This document shows positions 45,701 to 55,237 of a DNA stretch of 64,000 bases, piece by piece. Every line of letters starts with the position of its first letter. The first letter of the stretch is position 1. The translations under genes and the position numbers were made by a program. This stretch comes from Galerina marginata. Its lineage: Eukaryota > Basidiomycota > Agaricomycetes > Agaricales > Galerinaceae. The stretch is from contig JAECYW010000027.1 in the NCBI GenBank assembly GCA_023014335.1, positions 124,001 through 188,000 on the forward strand. Reading direction: 5' to 3'. Under the pieces are notes generated by a model. The model did no database searches. It had not been told where the DNA came from and saw nothing but the letters and a program-made list of their open reading frames with translations.

Positions 45701-47647
45701 CCGTCAATTCAGAACACTCCGCAGTCGCAGCCAACAAGTCAAAGGAACAGTTAATGAGTTTTTCGCAATACACAAGTAAGTAGCTCTTCAATTCGTCGTC
45801 AATTCATTACTTACCTTCTTTCCAGCTCACCTCGAACTCGTGATTTTGACGTCTCAACGTCAAGCTTGTCAAGACCCAGCCCCCCACCACCGCCCGCCCG
45901 CCGACTCGCCGACTCCTGTCTTTTTCGCTACGCGAAGATCAATCGAAACAGCCAAGAATGAAGCCGAACCAACTGACCGGAAACGAGCACCTTTCCGCTC
46001 TTGCTCGCAGCACCGCTCACCGAACGTGATCTCGACTCCTTCTTGTAGTCATCACCGGCGCCTCTGCCCGTCATGAACCTTCCCTTCGTTTGTTTGTTCG
46101 ACAGCTGCAGCTCGAGCCGTGGGAGGACATGTGATGGGGGTATGGACATAAGTTTTGATTTTTTTCCCGTCAATCAAAATCGCTCAAAGGTTAACTTGAA
46201 TTGTTTTTCAAATCAAAAGGAAAACGGTCGACGACTAAAGTCGGATCGTCGATGCAGTCGGCGCTAACGCGTATTCGGTCAAAGTTCTTAAAAACTTTGA
46301 AGCTTATCCAAATGTACATGACTGGGCCCTGGTTAAAAGTGTTGGCTTTCTCTATAAAAACCGGAGTTTTCATCGTCTTTAGCTATCCGCTCAGGTCCCA
46401 GACTTACGGTCCCCACCTGGGGTCTCGTACATGCCGCGCGCAGCGTTGGCCCGCACCGCCAGTAATTATTAATCCTGAAGGACGAATTCTTGTTCGACAA
46501 TGAAATCGTTGCTAACCCTAAAAAACTGTCCTATTAAACCATCACACGCGAACGTTTAACGCCTTTGGAGAAAAGAATCGACTATGCCATAGCAATTGAC
46601 CGACCATTACCCTTGCTTTACTTCATATGCCAGCCTTTCGTACAGGTAACAAATAACATACCCACTTTTCATAAAGAAGTCCTAGGACGCGAATACACTC
46701 ACGTTCAAGCCTTGAGGCTTTGAAGCCGTATTGATGGCCATTTAAATATTAGCATACGGCAACATAGATAACTTGTAATCACACCCGCTACCTCAAACGA
46801 CTGACGTGTCCGAGAAGGTGGTTTTTCAGCAAGAATTGTCGCTGGTTTAATCGAAACTAGCCATGACCTACTCACTTATTTGCCGCCGTGGACGATCTCC
46901 GGCTCGTTGAACAGCTAGACCCGGTGTTACTACTTGCTGAAGGCTAAAGATGAAGCTCTAATTTTTTCGCAGATCTCTCTGTGAGACTACGCGGTGTAAA
47001 TCTATCTATCTATCCATTGTCAATAACGAGTACGACTGAACTGGCACAATGTCTTTCTCGTACCTCGACCACCACCATAACAAATCAAGCCGGCGTAAGT
47101 ACCTAAAGGCGTAAACAGTGTTGATCGAAACTGGAGTGGGAAAGGTAGGCAATACCGAATGATTATGACTAAATCGGCCATATATGTATTTGCCACATAC
47201 TACTTTCGTACCTTTCCTCTGATTAAATACGGTAAAGGTCTCAATGTTCATCGCTGCTGGTCACTGTCGACTGAGGAATATAGCGAACGTTTTACTCACA
47301 GGTATTCTCACTGACTGGACGAAAACGATTCATTGACATCGCTCTGATCTGATATGGGCGTAGTTGATTAACTCCACTTTTAGGGCTACACGGCGACAAC
47401 AATCAGAAGTCCACCCCGTATCTACAGCAATACCCATCACGGAAGCGATGGTATTGGCGGTTCAATTGCAACCCGAACAACACCAACGTGTGTTGCGTTC
47501 CTATCAGGAAAACTATCCCTGCTCGTTTCCCAACTCTCTCATCCCAAATGCCCTCGTCGTGACAATCCCAATCGGAATCAATCACAACATCGTATCGCCA
47601 GTCTTAGACATCAGATTTTTCACTAATAACTATGATATGAGAATGAG
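42700..47647. other. Gene-poor stretch, no confident gene
   Basis: About 5 kb in which I recognise no gene. 43110-43235 holds two imperfect direct repeats ('GTTGGTACA.AGCGC.GCATCTAGG', then 'GATCAAAGTAAC'/'TCTCAAAGTAAC'), the second leading into a possible exon fragment. Frames at 44.2-44.9, 45.0-45.4 and 45.8-46.3 kb overlap on both strands and lack motifs. 47.3-47.7 kb is a diverged copy of the seven-helix gene promoter. Confidence 0.4.
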
Positions 47648-47655
47648 CATATAAA
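47648..47655 (+). promoter_or_regulatory. TATA-like box of the interrupted seven-helix gene
   Basis: CATATAAA, about 66-73 bp before the ATG at 47,721, aligned with the box at 39,419. Confidence 0.5.
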
Positions 47656-47720
47656 CTGTTGAAATGCAGCAACTTTACATCTCATCCCTTTCTCTTTACA
47701 GCCGCTCTTGAGGCGTGGTC

Positions 47721-48075
47721 ATGTCCTCCTTGTACTCTCAGACGCTTACGACCCTCGAAAATTTGATTGCAACAACTGTCTCTGCTACCAACTACGGAAT
47801 AGTCCTCTGCCTTTCCTTTTCCTGTGCCAAAACACTCTCGAAGAGCAAAAAATACACCGTCAAGAAACGACGTTTCTTTTACGTCTACATTATATCTATG
47901 CTATTATTGAGCACTATTGCTCTCGTTCTGGATATATACAGTTCACCTACACTAAAGTTTTATACTTTTGAGCAACCGCCACAATCTGAATCCAGTACTA
48001 GTCCACGCCTTGGTCCTGTCGTGACTTCACTCGGAAAGGGTACATCAGTCGGTGGTGTTTCGTATGGTCAGCTTT
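47721..48075 (+). pseudogene. Seven-helix gene, 5' part, split by the transposon
   Basis: First 355 nt of a second copy of the 39.48-kb gene. The start is the ATG at 47,721; an in-frame GTG at 47,715 is not a eukaryotic start. It reads through helix 1 ('GIVLCLSFSCAKTL'), helix 2 ('VYIISMLLLSTIALVL') and the loop, and stops being gene sequence at the target-site duplicate CAGCTTT (48069-48075), where the KDZ element begins. The element ends this frame after a few codons. The rest of the gene resumes at 62,086 in the matching phase, with no other damage seen. So the gene is broken only by the insertion. Confidence 0.88.
48069..48075 (+). repeat. Target-site duplication, left copy
   Basis: CAGCTTT, directly before the inverted repeat that begins CACATGGGACAG. 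The same seven bases follow the element at 62079-62085. Confidence 0.85.
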
Positions 48076-48606
48076 CACATGGGACAGTAGTATATATACA
48101 TACTATACTGTAATACCCCGATCAACAAAGTAGACATAATATACGGGTTCAGTCTGACCAACTGGTTTTGCTACAAAGTAGTCGAGGTTCATGGTCCGAT
48201 CGGAATGGCTACGATGTAGCCATAGGATATGGTCCGATCGGATTGTGCCCCCAGCGTAGCGGTGGCCGTCATATATCTGGCGGTCAGTTTGCGGACCCCA
48301 ATTCAGTTACGCGGTGGCCGTTGTATATCTGGCGGTCAGTTTGCGGACCCCAATTCCGTAATGCGGTGGCCATTGTAAATCTGGCGGTCAGTTTTCGGAC
48401 CCCAGTCTAATGGCGTGGCGTCCGATGGAGCGTCCAGTTCTGATGTACGGGCACCGTCCTGGTAGCAAAAAATTTGGCCCGGGTCCCAGGAAAATGTGCG
48501 GGCTGCCGCTCTGCCCAGGCTGCCTAGGGCTCGCTTGTCCAAAAATTATATTTGGGCTCCGCAGGGCAGGCAATTTTTGTCCGGGCCCCATGGTTGTTTG
48601 GCGGGA
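48076..48606 (+). repeat. Left terminal inverted repeat (~531 bp)
   Basis: Inverted match of 61548-62078. Position p on the left pairs with 110154-p on the right without a gap over the parts I checked; I saw one mismatch (48,599, T against C). Beyond 48,606 a 7-bp gap is followed by eight more matching bases, then the two sides diverge. Confidence 0.9.
48259..48414 (+). repeat. Three 52-bp subterminal tandem repeats
   Basis: Units start at 48259, 48311 and 48363 and share 'GCGGTGGCC', then 'ATCTGGCGGTCAGTTT' and 'CGGACCCCA'. The mirror set is at about 61740-61895. Just outside them 'GGTCCGATCGGA' occurs twice (near 48190 and 48232). Repeated subterminal motifs of this sort are typical transposase-binding sites. 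Confidence 0.75.
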
Positions 48607-48722
48607 CTCTGCAGTGTTCATAGATGTGGGTTCTTAATTGTATATCCATCAAAATACAATTGCAACATATAAATCGAACACAGAAGTTGGACAAAGATAT
48701 TTAGCAAGTGATGATATGATTA

Positions 48723-50414
48723 CTAGAGCCAGGGTGTGAAGAGTTGTGCTATCGCCTGCAAGTTGGCCTGTACAGTTTCCAATCGCCTCACCTGCATCAT
48801 CTCCGACTGGAGCTGGGTTCGGCGTGCCGACGAGAGAACATGCAATCTGTCTTCGTAGGATGTCACGTTTAGACTGGCTTCCTGTACTCCAAGATGAATG
48901 TTGTACAGTTGTTCCTTCGTATAGTGCTTCAGGTGGTAATAAATAACGGTCGGATAATCATTTAAAATTGAATAACATACAAAGGTTACTGGCAGATCAA
49001 AGTGACCTGGACCCTGTGTTGTGTCCAAGTTCACCTCAGAGGGTTTGAGAGGTTGTTGTCCGCAGGATACTTCATCTATGGGTCCGGCCACCTTGCTTTC
49101 CACATTACGATTGAAACGACGAGCGGCTTCAGGAGGCGGGATAAATGCTGAGGTGCGAGGCGGCAAGGCGTCACCCTGAATGACCTGATTTACGAAAAGT
49201 GGGAGCGGGGATCCGGATTGTGCTGGTCGGGGGTGGTCTGAAAACAAACACTTAGAGCAGAAATAAGACCAGAGATAAAATGTACCGAGGATCTTTTCAA
49301 TCCCTGATATATCAACAGAGTTTTCTACGAGCGCCAACAGGTCAAGTCAGTCGCGATTCGCACAGTAAACAGGCATTGAACCCACCAGGCATGCCTTCAA
49401 TGCTGGAAAAAGTGCGGCCTCCCGATATCTTCTTATTGAGCTTACGGCCGGCGGTTTTAATTTGCAATGAGGACTTGCCATCACCTGGAGAACAATATTT
49501 ACATAGCTACGGTTGACAGAAAAACTACTAACTGGACACCCTAGCAGGCAGCCCCGTGAGCGTTGGAGCGAAATTGGCGGCCGCCGTCTCATCGTCGCTG
49601 GAGACTTCGGGTGGTGGAGGTAAAGTTGCCTCTACTGACTTTTGAGCGTAGTTGGCGGGAGCCAAATCTTGCTCATCGTCAGTCGATATTTCGGGCGGTG
49701 GAGGTCGCAAAGTTGCCTTGGGTAGCTTCCCTTTGCCCTTCTGGATGACGGTGGCGGGAGCCGACTCATCATCGCTAGAAATTTCAGGTGGTGGAGGTAC
49801 AAACATTACCTTTGCCGGCTTCCCTTTGCCCTTCTGGCTGACCTTGGCGGGAGCCGACTTTTGCATCTCTTCGTCGCTCGAAACTTGGGGCGGTGGAGGT
49901 ACTAAAGTTGCCTTGCCCAACTTCTTGGTGACCTTGGTGGGAGCCGGCTCGAGCATCTCTTCGTCGCTCGAAACTTGGGGCGGTGGAGGCACTAAAGTGG
50001 GAGCCGGCTCGAGCATCTCTTCGTCACTCGAAACTTGGGGCGGTGGAGGTACCTTGCCCGACTTCTTGGTGACCATGGTGGGGGCCGGCTCAAGCATCTC
50101 TTCGTCACTTGAGACCACGGGTGCCGGTGCGAACTGTCTTGCGGCTGCCGCTTTTTTCATGAATTTCGAACGACGTGGTTTTTTCAAAGGAGTGAGGTCA
50201 AGTTTGTCTGAAACTTAAACAACGTTAAGGCAATCAATGGTGGATTGATTGATAACTTACCAGGTTCGGTGTTCAGTGATCTGTGCGGCCTCCGAGATAC
50301 GAGTTCTTGGAACGCAATCTGATGGGACTGGAGGTTGCCCAGAGCGTCAGTCAACACTTGCAAGGCGCTTGGGTTGTTGTCGTTTGGAGGTGGGACAGAC
50401 GTGCTGAAGGACAT
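48723..50414 (-). CDS. KDZ accessory protein A, SSDEEM-repeat protein (about 480 aa)
   Basis: Model on the minus strand: 50414-50261, 50207-49540, 49506-49386, 49324-49286, 49237-48981 and 48926-48723, together 481 codons in one frame. The proposed intron 49507-49539 is only 33 nt, so that junction is the weakest. The N-terminal part is basic ('KKPRRSKFMKKAAAA'). It is followed by several copies of an acidic and proline motif ('PPPPQVSSDEEMLEPAP' and variants) alternating with basic 'KVTKKLGKA'-like linkers. A 'CKYC' pair follows, and a C-terminal region likely to form a coiled coil ('SARRTQLQSEMMQVRRLE'). No enzyme motif seen. It faces gene B head to head across 219 bp, so the two may share a promoter region. 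Role in transposition or silencing escape is inference from location only. Confidence 0.65.
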
Positions 50415-50633
50415 GAAGGATCGACTTTATCTTATCGCAGAATCCGATCACATATTTGAATTCCGACTGAAATCGCCTGAATTGATGTTGTGCGGGCGCG
50501 ATGACAAAATGAGCACATGACATGATTTGGTCAAGTTTGCACAAAGTTCAAATTCCACAAACGGGCATGTTCAACTTTCTTCCTTACCCACAACGCGCTT
50601 TTTTCTAACCCGCTCCTCACCGCCTTCAACACC

Positions 50634-52467
50634 ATGCCCTCCTCCTCCTCTAAAGCCCCTTCTGTTAACTTGGGTCAAGAAATTGTGACGTGGGAGACGC
50701 ACCTTCGCACGCTGGTGCAGGATGATAAGGTCTTCATGGAAAATGTCGAGGACCTGTACGAGACCGGGGTGAGTTTTTTTTGGCTCGTTGATGTTTTCCT
50801 TATTAACGTTTTCGATTCCCAAGGAGCGCTTATATACTTCGTGGATCAACCTTGGCCTCAGAACTTACCGACTCCTCGATTATTGTTGGTCGATCTTCGA
50901 AAGCGGGCGTATCACGGACGATGACGGCAACGTCACCCATGCCACCAAAGTGGCAAAGCTCCGCAAGACTATCCAGCGCTGGGACGAGGGATCGCTTCCA
51001 AAGTCGCCAGAAGAAGAATCCAAAGCGGCTGGCAAAGCGGCGGCGACCCGCGTCGCGACTACGAAGCCAGCACCGACTCCAGCACCGACTACGAAGCCAG
51101 CACCTGAGGCCGCAGGCTCTTCCCACCAAAAGCCCGCCCCCCAAAAGCCCGCCACGCTGTCCGCTGACAAGAAGGTCAAAAAAACCAAGGCGCCCAAGAG
51201 TAACCCGATCGTCAACTCGGATGGCGAGACCGGGACGCCGCCCAAAATCCGTCCCCCAAAAGCTGTCAAGGATCCGAAACCGGCCGCCGCACCTCAGCCC
51301 AAGGTGAAGGCAAAGGCGGAGCCCGCACCAGCGGCGGAAGAACCTGGGGAGAACTCAGACGACGCCTACGCGCCACCGGAGGATGAAGAGGAGCAATCAG
51401 AAGGGGGTCTCCATCCGCTGAAGAAGGCTCGTGGTCGGTCCGCCGCGAAAGGCATTGCGAACCTGGCCAAAAAGCTTGCACCGAAGGTCGTCGAGTGGGT
51501 GGATGCTGAGGCACCCTGCACACCTTGCCAGAAGTCTCTCGAACCTTGCAAGGTCCAAACGGAGACCGAGAAACGGAGGCCCACCGCTTGCCTAGCCTGC
51601 AAACAAAAGAAACGCGCGTGCCCGTTCGCCCAAGTCCACGGCATGGACTTGGACACGCCGGTGCCCGCCACCCTTTTCACGGCCGAGCAAGAACTCGACG
51701 AGGAAGGCTCCCCATTGAACCCCCAGACAGTGGGGGAACTTTTCGTCGAGCTCTTGACTACCGTCCGCTACCTCGTCGAGCAAAATACGGAGCTCCTCGT
51801 AGCCATCGGGCATCTCGACAACAGGGTTGAAGCGCAGGGCAGGAGCATTGAGAAGACGCAAGAAGAACTCAAGGTGTCGATTTCCCGGCCCCCGCAAATT
51901 GTCGCTCGCGGGCCTGCGGAGACCACCAGCTCTCGCCCCACTGTGCCTCTCCCTCGCATGATGGTTCGCCCTCCGAGCGAGGCTGAAGGTGCTGCCCTAC
52001 ACGCTGCCCGTCAAAAGCTCCAGGCGTCACACCCCACCCCAGCGAGCTCCTCAGTGGCTCCTGTTCCTCTGCCCCACGCGCCACGGGTCCCCGCCCCTCA
52101 AAATGCTACCTCTTCTGCTCCCTCCCCTCAAGACCCCACGCTTGCGGGCCCCGCTCCTTCTGCGCTTCCGGCTCCCGCAACTGCGTCCCCAACCATCGCC
52201 TCTTTGCCAGGGGAAGCGCAGTCGGCCCCTCCCTCCAAACGCAAGGCACCTTCTCAGATGTCAGAAGAAGGGAGCGGGGCTGGACCCTCCAACGATCCGT
52301 CGGTCGCCGCCCCTTCCGACAACGAGGAAGAGCAACCCAACCCTGTGAAGCGCAAAGGTCCGCCCGAGGTCTCTGACGACGAGGAGCAGCCGACGGCGCC
52401 AATTGAACCGCCTGTGAAGAAGAAGAGAGGGACTAGCGGACGCGGTCGTGGCGGAAAAAGGGTTTAA
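50634..52467 (+). CDS. KDZ accessory protein B with Zn2Cys6-like cluster (592 aa)
   Basis: Exons 50634-50768 and 50824-52467 (intron 55 nt, GTGAGT/AAG) give 592 codons plus stop. The N-terminal 90 residues look like a small helical domain ('TWETHLRTLVQDDKVFMENV', 'LRTYRLLDYCWSIF'). A long Ala/Pro/Lys-rich linker follows. Six cysteines at residues 277, 280, 287, 301, 304 and 311 have the spacing C-x2-C-x6-C-x13-C-x2-C-x6-C, with the basic 'KQKKRACPF' at the end. This is the pattern of a fungal Zn(II)2Cys6 DNA-binding cluster with a slightly long central loop. A probable coiled coil ('LVEQNTELLVAIGHLDNRV') comes next, then a Ser/Pro/Ala-rich region and a basic RGRGGKRV end. I infer a DNA-binding protein of the element. 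GC content is high compared with the flanking genome. Confidence 0.75.
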
Positions 52468-52742
52468 TGCTGAACTCTCACCGGCCTCCCTCTCGATCTC
52501 GTTTTGCAACGGGGGGCCGCTGTTTTATATAATGTAGTATATTGTCGCATAGTTCGTTCCTACGCCGGGGCCCGTAGCTGTATATTGGGTTGGCCCCAAA
52601 TCAATAATTTTGTTCTCGCCTTGCCTTTGTGAAATGTAAGCATATAAACTGAGTTAAGGATTCTTTCCATATTGACTTGTAAAGAATTCAAATGTGACTT
52701 TATCTGAACATGTAGAGGAAAATGCTACCAACGCAATGAAAG
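52468..52742. other. Convergent intergenic spacer in the transposon
   Basis: Holds the 3' ends of gene B (+) and gene C (-). AT-rich; no gene. Confidence 0.5.
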
Positions 52743-54658
52743 TTACTTGCCCTTTTTTTTGGGACGTGGTTTCGGTCGGTCCACCGCAACCCTAGGACGT
52801 AACTGTCGGGTCTGTGGTGGTGGTGAAGAAGTTGGCCGATTGCTAGATCCTGGGGTTGGTAAATGATGATCAGACTCTGGGAGGGTACGACTTCGGGATT
52901 GTTGTGTATTGTGGGCGCGGCGACCGTGATTTTGTACCAGAGCGGGGGCCGCTGATTCTTCAGATTCTGAACGGGCATCCGTTGGAATGATTGCACTGCG
53001 ACCCGGGCCCTGCAAAGCAACATTTATGCCAGCAATTAAAGGGTCATCCTCGGCCATTTCTTCGATTAGTTTCATGTTGAAGTCAGCATTGTCTGAATCA
53101 CTCCCAGGCTCAGGAATTTCGACATCCGAACTGATTGTAGCGGGGGCCGCGGGGATGAGAAAACCTTCAAATGCCCCTGGTGGGTACATGGTCTCTAGAA
53201 CCTCTTCTTTGTCTGGAATGCCAATGAAACGGAAGGTAAGTTCACCTCGTTCCTCACGTTGACGCCAGAGACCTAAAATCTTTTGCATCTCCTGTGCGTG
53301 ATAGGTAGCAGGATCTTTAAAGGAGGTACCCGCTGGAAAATCGGTCTCCCGTACGAATTGTGTCCAGTCGGCCCCCGAGCCAGTCATTTTAGAGTACGGT
53401 ACCCGCTTTGCAGACTTGCAGGCTAACCCTAAATTTGGTCAGCTATATAAGTGGCCACTTCAAATACCAGGAGCATGCATACCATAATGAGTAGAATACA
53501 ATTGACGAAGAATTGACTGCTGCACAATTGCGGTCTCTACCCCCCTGGAATTCACGACGGGTCCCGGGATTTTTGGTAAGCCCTTTGGATGGAAAGTCAG
53601 GTTCTGCTTATCGAACTGAGCTGGTGCGGCGACCGGAACATCGGCTCCCCGTTCAATCTTGGCAATGTTCTTGATGTAGTCCTTCCAACCCTCCTGCATA
53701 TCTTTAAAAAGCTTTTTGTTGTATACAGAAAATGAAGGAATACTGGGTGAGTCGAGGTGAAGTCGTTGGGTGTCAAAACTACATGGTCTGTCAGCGAACT
53801 CTCATCCCCGGGACCCGCACTTCTACTTACGATGACCACCTTATCCGGTTCTCCTTGTCATAATGGCATTCAAAGGCCATCATGCGCATACCCATGCTCC
53901 GGTATAATGCAGCTACAATTTCATGTATAATATGCTGACCGTGCTTGAGTACATTTCTAGATATTGATCAGTGAGTAATTTGTGCGGTGGACCGAAAGCA
54001 CCTACGCAGCTTGGACGTCAGCCGGGACACCGTCCCGAATCCATTCTTGTACCTTGATCTCATAAGCCTGGATTTCTTCTTCGGTCAATTGCTCCTTGAT
54101 CGCCTTCTTGGCCCGTTGATAGCATCCGATCCAGCGGGGACCGCCTGGCTTGTCGTTTGACAACTCCGTTGTGAGGTCTTCAATCTCTTTTTTCTTCTCT
54201 GCTATTAATACGGAGTCGAATTTGACATCGATATTGAATCCGGGGATCCGCAGGCGTCGTTTCTTGCCCGCATGATTGCCAAACCAAGTCCAGATTTGCT
54301 GATAATAATAATAGTCAATGCGGTTTTCCAATGCAGATAGCAAGCTACTGACGTGTTTTTTCTTCCCCCACTGATCTCTGGCAACCTTGTCTCTGGTGGT
54401 TTTCGCCTTGGTGTATCTATCTCCCCAACACGCCTTTATCAGTGGGGCCACCTTTGACGCGATGTAATGTGACTTTTCCTTTTTGTGTAGCTCGCGGTAG
54501 CCCGCGACATGTGACAAGAGTACCTTGAGTTCCTGAGCGGTCCAGATTGAACTGTCCGGACTGCCGCACGGCATAGATGGGTCCTCTAGCGGGTCGGTAT
54601 CAAGTACGGAAGATGATGGGTTGTTGTCGCCAGCATTTTGGGGATTTGGCTCGGCCAT
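52743..54658 (-). CDS. KDZ accessory protein C (589 aa)
   Basis: Exons on the minus strand 54658-54006, 53956-53831, 53787-53483 and 53428-52743 join into 590 codons including stop; introns are 49, 43 and 54 nt with GTAGGT/TAG, GTAAGT/CAG and GTATGC/TAG borders. The N-terminal part has a Trp-rich helical stretch ('WTAQELKVLLSHVAGYRE') and several basic segments such as 'AGKKRRLR', which might bind nucleic acid. The middle has 'LYRSMGMRMMAFECHYDKE', a segment of a type seen in other mushroom transposon-associated proteins as I remember them. The C-terminal third is acidic and then Ser/Pro-rich, ending in the very basic 'DRPKPRPKKKGK'. I do not recognise a named domain. It is divergent from the transposase gene across 579 bp. 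Confidence 0.65.
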
Positions 54659-55237
54659 TGCAATTGCATGTTCCGTTCGAGTCGACAGTATTTATAGCAA
54701 TAATCTTCAATCTGCAGGGATAGGAACCCTCTTTTAAAAGGGACTGCATCGGTCGTGCTCAACTGTCGACAAAACTATCGGAGCAGTCAGACGTAATATG
54801 CTCTGCTCTGTCTCCTCCTTCCAGGCTGGCAATAATGGGAACGGACAATGCATATTAAACGTACGGGGCAAAAAGGGCTGACATATGTTTGCGGCATGAC
54901 ATATCCATGCTTGTTGCCACAGCATGCAGAGATGCAGAAGGGTTGAATTCATAACCTGAAATTAATGTACACTCGCACGTCATAGAGGAGCACACGACAA
55001 GGAGCATACGACAACAGCTTTAGATCACATATTAACTGCATTGCGAGCAGCACAGACAAATTAAGGACGAAGCATTGAACGTAGAAACACGCAGATTCCT
55101 CATGGCAGCTGCGCATGAAAGTCATGAAAGCGAGGCATTAGCGAACAAACATGTGTCTTCCTCATGTCAATCAGGCATTCCAATATATTAACATCTTAAA
55201 ACTGCGTGGGACGTGCTCTCCTTGAAGTCCTGCCTAC
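54659..55237. promoter_or_regulatory. Divergent promoter region between gene C and the transposase
   Basis: 579 bp between two head-to-head starts. It must hold both promoters. No single TATA box stands out. No RNA gene or repeat seen. Confidence 0.4.

Noticed and set aside
44238..46503. Short frames in the gene-poor region (44.2-44.9, 45.0-45.4, 45.8-46.3 kb)
   Set aside because: Both strands are open for similar lengths, no splice pattern extends them and no motif is visible.
47715..47720. GTG codon as the start of the interrupted seven-helix gene
   Set aside because: Nuclear fungal genes start at ATG; the ATG at 47,721 aligns with the start of the paralogue.
49652..50218. Plus-strand open frame rich in 'SSSLETWGGGGT'
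   Set aside because: It is the mirror of the acidic SSDEEM repeats of gene A on the minus strand, whose exons extend to conserved junctions on both sides.
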